Shown: one piece after another, positions 17,620 through 26,296 of the stretch
How positions within the stretch are numbered: position 1 is the first letter of the stretch
Layout: every line of letters starts with the position of its first letter
Source of the DNA: Candidatus Fermentithermobacillaceae bacterium
GTDB lineage: Bacteria > Bacillota > Sulfobacillia > Fermentithermobacillales > DUSS01
NCBI GenBank assembly: GCA_020725645.1
Contig: DYEQ01000050.1
Coordinates: forward strand, 1-56,297
Direction: 5' to 3'
Length of the DNA: 56,297 bases
The notes under the pieces: generated by a model
What the model was told of the DNA's origin: nothing
Databases searched by the model: none
The model's input: only the letters and a program-made list of their open reading frames with translations
Made by a program: the position numbers and the translations under genes

Positions 17620-18615
17620 GTGGAGGCACCGGAGAAAAAAGCAATGAAGCTCCCAGGGAGCGCTTGTATCATGAAAACCGTTGGTGAGATGGGCTCGGTT
17701 GGGCGTAAATTGCTGCAGGGCAGGACGGAGTATCCTGCCAGGGACGCAGCCGTGCTTCTCGGGCACGTGCTGGGCAAAGGGAGCGATTATCTCTACTTGC
17801 ACCCTGAAGAGCACGTATCAGATGACGTGGAGCGCCAATACCTCGAGCTCATCGAAAGGAGAAGCCGGGGTGAGCCGCTGGCTTATCTTCGGGGGTATCA
17901 GGAATTCATGGGCTTCCGCTTCAAGGTGGACCGGAGAGTGCTCATCCCGCGGCCCGAAACGGAAGTGCTGGTGGAGACAGCTCTGAGAAGACTGGCGGTG
18001 ATTGGAGCTTTGCGCTCACCGGAGGAAGCGAGTGCATCTTCGCCGAAGCTCCCCTCCCTTCTGCGTGAGAAGATACAGGGGGCGCCGAAACTCCTCGTCG
18101 CCGACGTGTGCTGCGGCTCTGGCAACATCGGCATCTCGTTGGCGAAATCCCTGCCCGATATCGTCGTGGTCGGCGTCGATATCTCCCCCGATGCGCTCGA
18201 CGTCGCCCGGGAAAACGCCACAGCACTCGGAATCGCCGGCAGGGTGATCTTCGTAGAGGGAGACCTCTTTGATCCGTTGAAACATCTGGGGCTTGAAGGG
18301 CAGTTCGATGCAGTGACGGCGAATCCTCCTTACATTCCCTCTGAGACTCTTTCGCTTCTTCCGGTGGAAGTGCGCGACTTCGAGCCGCTTGGAGCTCTCG
18401 ACGGAGGGCCTGGCGGGCTCCGGCTCGTCCGGCGCCTGGTTCACGAAGCCCCCCGGTACCTGAAACCCGGCGGTGAGCTTTTCATGGAGATCGGATTCGA
18501 CCAGTCCCACGTCGTACGGGAATACTTTCGTGAAACGACCGCCGAATACGGCGAGGTGACGACCGTGCTGGATTACGCAGGGCGCGAGAGGCTGTTCGTT
18601 GCCAGAAAGCGGTGA
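17620..18615 (+). CDS. prmC: Release factor glutamine methyltransferase PrmC
   Basis: Methylates the GGQ glutamine of release factors using S-adenosylmethionine. The 331-residue protein has a helical N-terminal domain, the SAM-binding motif VADVCCGSGNIGISLA (about 160-175), the acidic VGVDISPDAL strand end, and the catalytic NPPY at 235-238. Residues about 130-156 are a serine/proline-rich insert between the domains. GTG 17620 has GGGAGACCT before it; ATG 17644 or 17671 are alternatives. Its stop overlaps the earliest in-frame start of the next ORF (GTGA at 18612-18615). It directly follows its substrate gene prfA. Confidence 0.95.
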   Translation: MEAPEKKAMKLPGSACIMKTVGEMGSVGRKLLQGRTEYPARDAAVLLGHVLGKGSDYLYLHPEEHVSDDVERQYLELIERRSRGEPLAYLRGYQEFMGFRFKVDRRVLIPRPETEVLVETALRRLAVIGALRSPEEASASSPKLPSLLREKIQGAPKLLVADVCCGSGNIGISLAKSLPDIVVVGVDISPDALDVARENATALGIAGRVIFVEGDLFDPLKHLGLEGQFDAVTANPPYIPSETLSLLPVEVRDFEPLGALDGGPGGLRLVRRLVHEAPRYLKPGGELFMEIGFDQSHVVREYFRETTAEYGEVTTVLDYAGRERLFVARKR

Positions 18616-18689
18616 ATCGATTCGGGACCCGCATGGAGGCTTCGGGTACCAGGGCATTGAACTTGAGCAAAGAGGTGAGGTCGGAATTC

Positions 18690-20276
18690 ATGAAGACAAG
18701 GGTCATCCGGGTTGATCCCGCCGAACCCGACCCCAGGGCGGTAGAAGAAGCTGCTGCCGTTATCCGGGGCGGAGGCCTCGTCGCATTTCCTACCGAGACC
18801 GTATACGGGCTTGGAGCTAACGCCCTGGACCCTGAGGCGGTGGCCGGCATATTCCGGGCCAAAGGGAGGCCCGCGGATAATCCCGTCATCGTGCACGTTT
18901 CAAGACCAGAAATGCTAGAGCCTCTCGTGACGTCCGTACCTCCCTCCGCCGAGAAACTGATTTTCCGGTTTTGGCCTGGTCCCCTCACGTTGCTGTTCCC
19001 CAAATCCCCCGCGGTTCCAGACATCGTCACAGCGGGTCTCCCGCGAGTTGCCATAAGGATGCCCGACCATCCCGCAGCTCACTTACTGATCGATGCCGCC
19101 CAAATTCCCGTGGCGGCCCCTTCGGCCAACGTGTCGGGGAAACCGAGTCCGACATCAGCTTCGGACGTTCTGGAGGATCTCGATGGCAAGATAGACGTCG
19201 TCCTGGACGGTGGTCCATGCGAGATCGGCGTAGAGTCGACCGTCCTTGACCTTTTCGGCAACGTGCCGAGGGTCTTGAGGCCCGGGGGCATAGCGAAAGA
19301 AGAGATCGAGGAAGCGCTGGGCGTCTCCGTGGAAGTCGTTTCCACAGAAGTACATCTCGAAGGAGCTCCTCCTTCGCCCGGGATGAAGTACCGGCATTAT
19401 GCTCCCAACGCGGAAATGTACCTTCTGACCGGCCGGCCGGAGGAGCAAAGGGATATGGCCGTTCGCCGGGCGGAAGAGATCCTCAAGAACGGCCAGAGCG
19501 TCGCCGTGCTGAGTTCGTCCGAAAACGTCCCCTCCTACCTCGGCCTCAAGGATAAGTTCCCCGGACTGTTTCACGTTCTCGAACTGGGCCCGCGCTCCGA
19601 CCCGGCGAAAATCGCTTCCAAGCTATTTGCGAGCATACGGCGGGCGGATAAGCTTGGGGTCTCCGTCATACTTTCCGAGTCCTTCGACGAGGCAGGATTG
19701 GGTTTGGCCATCGCCAACAGACTTAAAAAGGCGTCCGGAGGCAAGGTTCTGGCGCCGAGACCGTCAACAAGTGCCCAGCCCGTAACGGTGCTTTTTGTTT
19801 GCACAGGGAATACCTGCAGAAGCCCAATGGCGGAGGCGCTGTTCAAGAAGGTGTGGAAAGACCGCGGCGGTACCCGGGATATGCGTACCTTCTCCCGGGG
19901 TACCGGAGCTCTTCCGGGAATGCCTGCGGCATCCGAAGCTCAGGAAGCGATGAAGAAGCGGGGAATCGACATGTCCGGGCACATCTCAATGCCGCTTTTG
20001 CCCGTGGATGTCGAGTCTTCCGACATCATCGTGACGATGACTAAAGCTCAGAAAGATGCGATCCTGGCCAGGTTCCCGAAGGCTCACGGAAAGACCTTTA
20101 CCCTCTCGGAGCTGGCGGGCGAGGTGATCCAGGGGGACGTATCGGACCCGCTGGGCCGCGGGCGGGAAGCTTACGAGGAAACGGCGGCATTGTTGGAGAA
20201 GGCATTTGAATCGATCGCTCCGCGATTGCTGGAACACCCCGTCCTGCGGAAGGAAGATGGTGGGAAAACGGAGTGA
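18690..20276 (+). CDS. Fusion of threonylcarbamoyl-AMP synthase and YwlE-type phosphatase
   Basis: The first part (about 1-330) is Sua5/YwlC-type TsaC, which makes threonylcarbamoyl-AMP for the tRNA t6A modification: FPTETVYGLGANA, FRAKGRPADNPVIVH, AAPSANVSGKPSPTSA, and the Sua5 linker SPGMKYRHYAP are present. From about residue 364 a complete low-molecular-weight phosphatase begins, with P-loop C371-TGNTC-R377 and general acid Asp486 in DVSDP. Thr375 in the loop is the residue that gives B. subtilis YwlE its phosphoarginine preference, so a protein-arginine phosphatase is inferred. B. subtilis has these as separate nearby genes. ATG 18690 follows GAGGTGAGG; GTG 18612 is in frame but less likely. 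Confidence 0.9.
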   Translation: MKTRVIRVDPAEPDPRAVEEAAAVIRGGGLVAFPTETVYGLGANALDPEAVAGIFRAKGRPADNPVIVHVSRPEMLEPLVTSVPPSAEKLIFRFWPGPLTLLFPKSPAVPDIVTAGLPRVAIRMPDHPAAHLLIDAAQIPVAAPSANVSGKPSPTSASDVLEDLDGKIDVVLDGGPCEIGVESTVLDLFGNVPRVLRPGGIAKEEIEEALGVSVEVVSTEVHLEGAPPSPGMKYRHYAPNAEMYLLTGRPEEQRDMAVRRAEEILKNGQSVAVLSSSENVPSYLGLKDKFPGLFHVLELGPRSDPAKIASKLFASIRRADKLGVSVILSESFDEAGLGLAIANRLKKASGGKVLAPRPSTSAQPVTVLFVCTGNTCRSPMAEALFKKVWKDRGGTRDMRTFSRGTGALPGMPAASEAQEAMKKRGIDMSGHISMPLLPVDVESSDIIVTMTKAQKDAILARFPKAHGKTFTLSELAGEVIQGDVSDPLGRGREAYEETAALLEKAFESIAPRLLEHPVLRKEDGGKTE

Positions 20277-20371
20277 CGGACAGGGGATGGGGCCGGGTTG
20301 GCGGACGCCGGGCTGCGTTTCTGTACTCTCGGCCGGGTTGCGGGTGATGGTTAAGGGGGAAGTGTTCCTTC

Positions 20372-21526
20372 ATGAATAAAATGGACGAAACTACTGCGCT
20401 GGCTGCGATTTGGGGCGGTGCCGTCCTGGGAGGTGGCGGAGGAGGCGACCCTCGAGCGGGCTGGGTGATGGCGCGGGCGGCGCTTCTCCGTGGGGAGGTC
20501 ATGTTGGCGACGGCGGACGAAATCGACCCTGCGAAAACCGTTGTAACCGTTGCGATGGTCGGTTCTCCGAAAGCCGGGGGCGTGGGTCCCGAACCTCCTC
20601 ATTATGCAGACGCAGTGCGGTTTTTGGCTCAAGCGGGAAACGTAGTCCCCGAAGTTTTGAACTCAAACGAAATCGGCGGGTTTGCCGTAGTTAACGGCTG
20701 GTATCAAGCTGCCTCCCTTGGAATCCCGGTGCTGGACGCCCCATGCAACGGACGCGCCCATCCGACGGCGCTCATGGGGGCGATGGGATTACACCGGGTG
20801 GAAGGATACATCTCAAAGCAAGCTTGTAAAGGAAAAAACCTGCTGGTATATGCCGAGGGTTCGATTCGGGAAGCATCATCCGTTATCCGGTCCGCGGCAG
20901 CTATGGAAGGCCTCGTGGCGGTGGCCCGGAACCCGGTCTCGTGCGGGTACGTCAAAGAACATGGAGCACCAGGGGCTATTTCCATGACGATCGAGCTTGG
21001 GATGACCATGGCTCGCGAGGTTCGCGAAACGATGGCGATTGAGCCTCTCGACCCACGCTTCGTAGGGGGGATTCCCGGGCATTTAGGGGAACGAGCCCGC
21101 CGGCAGTACAGGCCGGGGTTGGTTGCGGCGCACGCCGCTGCCCGGTTCCTCGGCGGACGTTGTCTTCCTCCAGGGAGGGTCGCTCGTATCGAACTCGGCA
21201 CCCAAGGCGGGTTCGACAAGGGGCAGGTCGTCGTGGAGGAGGCGGACGCGGGCAAGGGTTATCATCTTGAACTCGCATTTCTCAACGAGTACTTGGCAGC
21301 TCGTGATGCCGGCAGGGGACTTCTCGCAGTCTATCCGGATCTCATAGTCCTTTTCGACCTGGAAAGCGGCTGGCCGGTGAGCTCCGCGGATCTCTCAGAA
21401 GGGCAGGCGGTGGTTCCCCTATTTTGTCCAGGCGAGAATCTTATCCTCGGCACCGGGGCCGTGGCAAAGGAGCTTTACGAGCCTCTTCTGAACGAGCTGG
21501 GGGTGCTGGCGTTGGGCCCCGGATAG
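20372..21526 (+). CDS. DUF917 family protein
   Basis: A 384-residue DUF917 (hydantoinase/thiohydantoin-desulfurase-related) protein. The typical N-terminal glycine-rich segment is visible (AIWGGAVLGGGGGGDP, about 10-25), with ANEIGG-like and DAPCNGRAHPT motifs further on and a C-terminal domain with EVLNSNE and LELAFLNEY strands. Some relatives act on S-methyl thiohydantoins or accompany hydantoinases, but no hydantoinase gene is next to it, so a substrate cannot be named. The ATG at 20372 follows AAGGGGGAAG. It interrupts the usual ywlE-rpiB neighbourhood. Confidence 0.8.
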   Translation: MNKMDETTALAAIWGGAVLGGGGGGDPRAGWVMARAALLRGEVMLATADEIDPAKTVVTVAMVGSPKAGGVGPEPPHYADAVRFLAQAGNVVPEVLNSNEIGGFAVVNGWYQAASLGIPVLDAPCNGRAHPTALMGAMGLHRVEGYISKQACKGKNLLVYAEGSIREASSVIRSAAAMEGLVAVARNPVSCGYVKEHGAPGAISMTIELGMTMAREVRETMAIEPLDPRFVGGIPGHLGERARRQYRPGLVAAHAAARFLGGRCLPPGRVARIELGTQGGFDKGQVVVEEADAGKGYHLELAFLNEYLAARDAGRGLLAVYPDLIVLFDLESGWPVSSADLSEGQAVVPLFCPGENLILGTGAVAKELYEPLLNELGVLALGPG

Positions 21527-21649
21527 CGTCTAAAAACCATCTCGAAAGGAGCTGGACGGCCCCTCAGACGCGGAGGCATCTTTACGTCAAGATAATCACG
21601 AAAGGTCGTTCGCGGTCGTAGCAGTCGCGACGTTCTCGAGGGGGTACGG

Positions 21650-22123
21650 TTGGCTGTGAAAATCGCCATCGCCGCAGATCATGCGGGGTTTCGCTTGAAG
21701 GAGAAGATCAAGGAGTATCTTGTTTCCGGTGGTTATGAGATAGAAGACTTCGGGACTTCCAGCGAAGATCCCGTCGATTACCCCGATTTCGGTCTTAGTG
21801 CGGCTACGGCCGTGATGAAGGGCAGCTGCCATCTAGGTATACTCGTATGTGGGACAGGCCTAGGCATGGCCATCGCCGCGAATAAAATCCCTGGGATCAG
21901 GGCCGTGACGTGCAGCGATACCTTTTCCGCGAGATCCTCCAGGGAACATAACGATGCCAACGTCCTGTGCCTCGGCGCAAGGGTTGTCGGCGAGGGTTTG
22001 GCCCTGGATATAGTGAAGGTTTGGCTGAGCTCGAGTTTCCAGGGAGGGAGGCACGAGCGGCGGGTGAATAAGATTCGGGAGATCGAGGGTAGGTACTTCG
22101 GGGGGCGAGGAGACCGTGGATAA
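21650..22123 (+). CDS. rpiB: Ribose 5-phosphate isomerase B
   Basis: Interconverts ribose 5-phosphate and ribulose 5-phosphate in the pentose phosphate pathway. The 157-residue protein has IAADHAGFRLKEKI at the N terminus, the catalytic cysteine in LGILVCGTGLGMAIAANKIPGIRA, and SREHNDANVLCLGARV. TTG 21650 follows GAGGGGG by six bases; GTG 21656 is an alternative. Its stop overlaps the GTG of the next gene by eight bases. B. subtilis ywlF (rpiB) has the same neighbour. Confidence 0.95.
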   Translation: MAVKIAIAADHAGFRLKEKIKEYLVSGGYEIEDFGTSSEDPVDYPDFGLSAATAVMKGSCHLGILVCGTGLGMAIAANKIPGIRAVTCSDTFSARSSREHNDANVLCLGARVVGEGLALDIVKVWLSSSFQGGRHERRVNKIREIEGRYFGGRGDRG

Positions 22124-22745
22124 TCAGGATCTCGAGAAGTTGAGGGAAGAGGTCAAACGGCAGACGAAGGAAGCCGCTGCTTCGCTACTGCAGGTTGCCA
22201 GGTTGAAGCCCGGTGAGATTCTGGTGCTCGGCTGTTCCACCAGTGAGGTGCTGGGTCATCGCATCGGATCAGCTTCGAACGTCGGAATAGCTCAGGCTAT
22301 CCTCGAGGGAATCGAAGAAGCTTTGAAAGGGACCGGCGTCCATCTGGCAGTTCAGTGCTGTGAGCACCTCAACAGGGCTTTAGTCGTGGAGGAGGAGACC
22401 GCCGAGAAGTACGGGCTCACCGAAGTGACAGTGCTCCCCGTTCCCCATGCGGGGGGAGCTACCGCTGCGACGGCGTTGAGGAGGTTTAAGCACCCGGTAG
22501 TAGTGGAGTCCATCCAGGCGCATGCGGGAATCGACATCGGAGATACGCTCATCGGGATGCATCTGAGGCCGGTTGCTGTTCCGGTCCGGTCGGAGGTTAA
22601 GAGGATAGGGCATGCGAACCTGGTCATGGCTCGCACGAGACCGAAGCTCATCGGTGGCAAACGAGCTGTCTACGCCTGGGATGAGGTCGAAGAGAGGTTC
22701 GGCAAGAGCGCACCTCCGCCCGAGGAAAGGCCGGGTAAGTGCTAA
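22116..22745 (+). CDS. ywlG: YwlG-like protein (TIGR01440/DUF436)
   Basis: A 209-residue conserved Firmicutes protein of unknown function. Family features are LKPGEILVLGCSTSEVLGHRIGSASN (about 30-55), CCEHLNRALVVE (about 75-86), ETAEKYGLTEVTVLPVPHAGGA and a C-terminal KRIGHANLVMARTRPKLIGGKRAVY segment. GTG 22116 overlaps the rpiB stop, indicating translational coupling. In B. subtilis ywlG follows rpiB and is followed by glyA and upp; neither is present here. Confidence 0.9.
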   Translation: MDNQDLEKLREEVKRQTKEAAASLLQVARLKPGEILVLGCSTSEVLGHRIGSASNVGIAQAILEGIEEALKGTGVHLAVQCCEHLNRALVVEEETAEKYGLTEVTVLPVPHAGGATAATALRRFKHPVVVESIQAHAGIDIGDTLIGMHLRPVAVPVRSEVKRIGHANLVMARTRPKLIGGKRAVYAWDEVEERFGKSAPPPEERPGKC

Positions 22746-22808
22746 GAAAAGCCAGATGAGTGCTAAGACGGTGCTTACAGAATGCGTAAGGGATACGGAG
22801 GCCCCGAA

Positions 22809-23381
22809 ATGAGTTACGACGAGCGATCAGGTAATGGGTGTGCCTGCGGTGGGTGTGCCGGGCTGAGGGCAGAGATGAGCGTGTACGGACCTGAAACAGG
22901 ACCCGCAACGGGATCCGGTGGAAGACGGGTCCGGGTGGACGCAAGGCCTGGCTGGGACCAGTACTTCATGGAAATAGCGGCGGTCGTGGCCAAACGGTCG
23001 ACGTGCTTGAGGCGCCAGGTCGGCGCCGTTCTCGTATACGAAAGGCGCATCCTGGCGACGGGCTATAACGGCGCTCCGGCAGGGCTCCCCCACTGTATCG
23101 AAGTAGGCTGCCTGCGGGAAAAGATGGGTGTTCCACCGGGGGAGAGACACGAACTGTGCAGGGGGCTTCATGCCGAGCAGAACGCCTTAATACAGGCGGC
23201 CAAATACGGTATCCCGGTGGCGGGCTCGACTTTATATACCACAGCTGAGCCTTGCAGCGTTTGTTCGAAAATGCTAATCAATGCGGGAATCAGAAAAATC
23301 GTATTCGGGGAAGAGTACCCGGATGAACTTGGAAGGCAAATGCTGAAGGAAGCAGGCGTGATCGTGGAGAAGTTCCACTAA
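22809..23381 (+). CDS. comEB: dCMP/cytidine deaminase, ComEB type
   Basis: Zinc-dependent deoxycytidylate deaminase family, expected to make dUMP for thymidylate synthesis. The deaminase core (about 45-190) shows CHAE-type zinc ligands: [15 protein letters not shown] and, further on, [17 protein letters not shown]. The first 40 residues are a glycine/cysteine-rich extension (CACGGCAGL) not usual for the family. ATG 22809 follows ACGGAGG by seven bases; ATG 22782 is in frame without a better site. In clostridial genomes comEB often lies in this neighbourhood before a tagO/wecA-like gene, as here. Confidence 0.92.
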   Translation: MSYDERSGNGCACGGCAGLRAEMSVYGPETGPATGSGGRRVRVDARPGWDQYFMEIAAVVAKRSTCLRRQVGAVLVYERRILATGYNGAPAGLPHCIEVGCLREKMGVPPGERHELCRGLHAEQNALIQAAKYGIPVAGSTLYTTAEPCSVCSKMLINAGIRKIVFGEEYPDELGRQMLKEAGVIVEKFH

Positions 23382-23418
23382 CTATTGTGATGCGCCTGTA
23401 CTTAAAGGTGAGTTAAGC

Positions 23419-24492
23419 ATGGAGAGGGCATTACCATTCGTCGCAGCTTTTGCTTTGTCACTGGTGCTGACGCCCGTAATGAGGTATGTGGCGAGGCGCA
23501 CGGGAGCGGTCGCTCAGCCGAATTCCCGCTCCGTCCACCGGTATCCCATCCCATATTTGGGTGGGATCGCGATATTTACCGCATCCGTCGTAGCTCTCGT
23601 CGCTTCCGGCTTCAGGGATGGATCTTCCTGGAGAGCTTTGCTTTTGGGCGGCCTTTTCATTCTCGTCGTTGGTTTGGTAGACGACCTTTTCACCCTCAAG
23701 CCGTGGCAAAAACTCGTCGGGCAAGTGATTTCAGGTGCCTTTGTCGTGGCTGCGGGCGTCAGGGTGAGCTTCATCAGCAACCCGTTTTCAGGCGACATAC
23801 ACCTTCTGCCCGGTTGGATAGCTGTGGCTTTCACCATCCTCTGGGTGATAGCCTTTGAGAACCTCATCAACCTTTCGGATGGGCTCGACGGCCTGGCTGC
23901 GGGTGTCGTGGGCATAGCGTCCGTCGTTATGGCGCTGTCCGCCATTAGATCCGGAAATCCCGAAGTGGTGCCCCAGGCCCTGGCTATCGCCGGCGCCGTG
24001 GTAGGGTTTCTTCCGTACAACTTTCATCCCGCTCGCATCTTCATGGGGGATACCGGCGCCATGTATCTCGGACTTGCGCTGGCGTGTATATCCGCGGAAG
24101 GTCTCGTAAAATCCGCCGCCGCCATAGCTTTGCTCGCTCCTATTCTCGCCCTGCTCGTACCCATATCCGATGCAGCTTTCGCCGTAGTCCGCAGGAGGCT
24201 CGCCGGTCAGCCCGTGAGCCGGGCCGACCACGATCACATCCACCACAGACTACTTGAGATGGGGCTCAGCCACAGGCAGGTTGTACTGCTCATATACGTC
24301 GTGTCGGGCCTGCTCGGCGGGTTAGGGTTGTTTTCCAGCTTAGTTCCGGTCCAGATGGGTGTACCTGTAGCTATCATCGGAGTCTCAGCGCTTTATTTAA
24401 TCTCTTGGCGATTTGGCCTTTTTAACCTGAAGGGGCTGTACGACAAACAAAAGCCGGGGCATAAAGGAAGGCCGTCCTCGCGGGAAGCTTGA
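23419..24492 (+). CDS. tagO: Undecaprenyl-phosphate GlcNAc-1-phosphate transferase, TagO/WecA-like
   Basis: Polytopic enzyme that starts teichoic-acid or polysaccharide synthesis by moving a sugar-1-phosphate to undecaprenyl phosphate. The 357 residues include RSVHRYPIPYLGGIAIF (substrate loop), GLVDDLF with the magnesium-binding aspartates (about 96-100), NLSDGLDGLAAG (about 151-162), HPARIFMGDTGAMYLG and the C-terminal DHDHIHHRLLEMG loop, all typical of the family. ATG 23419 follows AAAGGTGAG. The next gene makes UDP-ManNAc, so linkage-unit or capsule synthesis is likely. Confidence 0.92.
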   Translation: MERALPFVAAFALSLVLTPVMRYVARRTGAVAQPNSRSVHRYPIPYLGGIAIFTASVVALVASGFRDGSSWRALLLGGLFILVVGLVDDLFTLKPWQKLVGQVISGAFVVAAGVRVSFISNPFSGDIHLLPGWIAVAFTILWVIAFENLINLSDGLDGLAAGVVGIASVVMALSAIRSGNPEVVPQALAIAGAVVGFLPYNFHPARIFMGDTGAMYLGLALACISAEGLVKSAAAIALLAPILALLVPISDAAFAVVRRRLAGQPVSRADHDHIHHRLLEMGLSHRQVVLLIYVVSGLLGGLGLFSSLVPVQMGVPVAIIGVSALYLISWRFGLFNLKGLYDKQKPGHKGRPSSREA

Positions 24493-24585
24493 CCCCGGGA
24501 CAGGGAGCGACGCTCTCAGGCCATAGGCGTACGCATCCAGGCCGCCCGGTCTTCCGGACCTTATTGGTAGGGAGTGCTGGTTGCA

Positions 24586-25980
24586 TTGGGCAAAATCAAA
24601 GTGATGTCGGTGTTCGGTACGAGACCTGAAGCTATTAAGATGGCCCCTGTTATCAAAGCGCTGGAAGCTGCACCGGAAATCGAGTCCCGCGTTACAGTTA
24701 CCGCCCAGCACCGGGAGATGCTCGACCAAGTGCTAGACTGTTTTTCGATTAAAGTCGATCACGACCTCGACATCATGGATTACAACCAAAGCCTGGCCCA
24801 GGTGACCGTGCGGGTTCTGGAAAGGTTGACGCGCGTCCTGGAAAAGGAGCGGCCCGATATGCTCCTAGTGCATGGGGATACGGTCACCACGGCGGCTTCA
24901 ACTCTCGCTGCGTATTACCTTAGAGTTCCCTGCGGGCACGTAGAGGCCGGATTGAGGACCTATGATAAGTACGCCCCGTTTCCCGAGGAAATAATGCGGA
25001 AAATCGCGGATAACATATCCGATCTTCACTTCGCTCCGACTATCAGGGCCAAGGAAAACCTACTCAAGGAAGGGTTCTCGCAGGAAACCATTTTCGTGAC
25101 AGGAAACACCGCCGTCGATGCCCTGTTTATGACCGTGAGAGATAATCATACCTTCAAAGATCCCCGCTTGCGCGCGATACTGTCGCGCCCGGGGGCGGCT
25201 CTTGACCCGGCTGGTTGCGCCGACAGTAGGCCCGACGATGACGCCGGTCGTGGTAATAGCGATGGCTTGGGCGATGGCGGCGGTCGTGGTGATACCGGTG
25301 GTGGCAATGACGGCGGCAGCGGCGGAAAACGCGACGGTGCCGGAGAACACAGCAGTCGTGGAGAACATAGCGGCCCCCGACACAACCGGGGTTGCAGGAA
25401 TACCAAAGACATATTGGTGGAGGTTCACCGGCGGGAAAACTTCGGAATGGGGATGGAAGAAATAGGCCGGGCTCTCAGGTGGATTGCAGAAAAGCGGGAG
25501 GACGTCCGTCTCCTGGTCTCCGTGCACCCCAACCCCAACGTCAGAGAACCCATTATGCGCTGGCTGAAAGATGCTCCGAGGACCGTGATGTTCGATCCCC
25601 TGGACTATCCGGATTACGTAAACCTCATGGCCAGGTGCTATCTAGTTATTTCGGACTCGGGCGGAGTTCAGGAAGAAGCGCCCTCTGTCCGCGTTCCGGT
25701 GGTTTTATGCCGGGAGAAAACCGAACGACCTGAAGCTGTCGATGCCGGCGTGGTGGTGCTGGTTGGAACCAGATTTTCTGCCATTACTTCCGTCGTTTCG
25801 CGTCTTTTGGGCGGCGGACCCGATTACGAGGCGATGAGACCCGGGAAAAACCCGTTTGGGGACGGTTTTGCATCCAGGCGTATTGTCGATGCAATTCTGT
25901 ATAGGTACAATCTAATTCGTGTGCGTCCTCACGAGTTCGGCGAAGAGGGGGATGGCGGTGTCCGTATCAAGGGAGTTTGA
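24586..25980 (+). CDS. wecB: UDP-GlcNAc 2-epimerase with a low-complexity insert
   Basis: Interconverts UDP-GlcNAc and UDP-ManNAc for teichoic acid or capsule. Conserved parts are VFGTRPEAIKMAPVI, TAQHREMLDQVL, VHGDTVTTAASTLAAYY, GHVEAGLRTYDKYAPFPEE, VTGNTAVDAL, EVHRRENFG, and ISDSGGVQEEAPS. Between residues about 200 and 275, just before HRREN, lies a Gly/Asp/Asn/Arg/Ser-rich insert (DGGGRGDTGGGNDGG) absent from the normal 370-380-residue enzyme. The reading frame stays open through it, so the gene looks intact. TTG 24586 is chosen over GTG 24574, which abuts the ribosome binding site. Its 3' end overlaps the first ATPase gene. Confidence 0.9.
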   Translation: MGKIKVMSVFGTRPEAIKMAPVIKALEAAPEIESRVTVTAQHREMLDQVLDCFSIKVDHDLDIMDYNQSLAQVTVRVLERLTRVLEKERPDMLLVHGDTVTTAASTLAAYYLRVPCGHVEAGLRTYDKYAPFPEEIMRKIADNISDLHFAPTIRAKENLLKEGFSQETIFVTGNTAVDALFMTVRDNHTFKDPRLRAILSRPGAALDPAGCADSRPDDDAGRGNSDGLGDGGGRGDTGGGNDGGSGGKRDGAGEHSSRGEHSGPRHNRGCRNTKDILVEVHRRENFGMGMEEIGRALRWIAEKREDVRLLVSVHPNPNVREPIMRWLKDAPRTVMFDPLDYPDYVNLMARCYLVISDSGGVQEEAPSVRVPVVLCREKTERPEAVDAGVVVLVGTRFSAITSVVSRLLGGGPDYEAMRPGKNPFGDGFASRRIVDAILYRYNLIRVRPHEFGEEGDGGVRIKGV

Positions 25981-26296
25981 GGCGATTCGCAAGGTGGAAG
26001 CTGAAGCGGAAAACCGGATAGCGGAAGCCCGGCGAAAGGCCGGTGAAATCCTCGAGCAAGCTGAAGCGGAAGCTTCAGCTATTCTGGCAAAGGCGAAGGA
26101 GAAAGCTGAAAGCGAAGCCCGCTGTATGCTGGCGGAGGCCGAAACTCGGGCCAGAGAAATCGAAGAAAGCCTCGTTAAAGAAGCGGAAAAAGAAGCGTCC
26201 CTACTCAGGGAAAAGACTCAGGCGAAAATCCCCGATGCCGTTCGGGCGGTGGTCGAAAGGATCGTGAAAGGTCATGGCAGTCGCCCGGATGCGTAA
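25958..26296 (+). CDS. V/A-type ATPase peripheral-stalk subunit G/H
   Basis: A 112-residue, almost wholly alpha-helical coiled coil rich in Glu, Ala, Lys and Arg (EAEAENRIAEARRKAGEIL), as in the stalk subunit called G in Thermus, H (AhaH) in archaea and NtpF in Enterococcus. It should form the peripheral stator with subunit E. GTG 25958 lies seven bases after AGAGGGG; ATG 25952 is also in frame. The gene begins inside the 3' end of wecB (overlap 23 bases) and its end overlaps ntpI by 23 bases. It is the first gene of the ATPase operon. Confidence 0.82.
   Translation: MSVSREFEAIRKVEAEAENRIAEARRKAGEILEQAEAEASAILAKAKEKAESEARCMLAEAETRAREIEESLVKEAEKEASLLREKTQAKIPDAVRAVVERIVKGHGSRPDA

Noticed and set aside
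25225-25345. Short repeats in the epimerase gene considered as a CRISPR or tandem array
   Set aside because: Units are imperfect, very short and in frame within a coding region; no spacer pattern exists.
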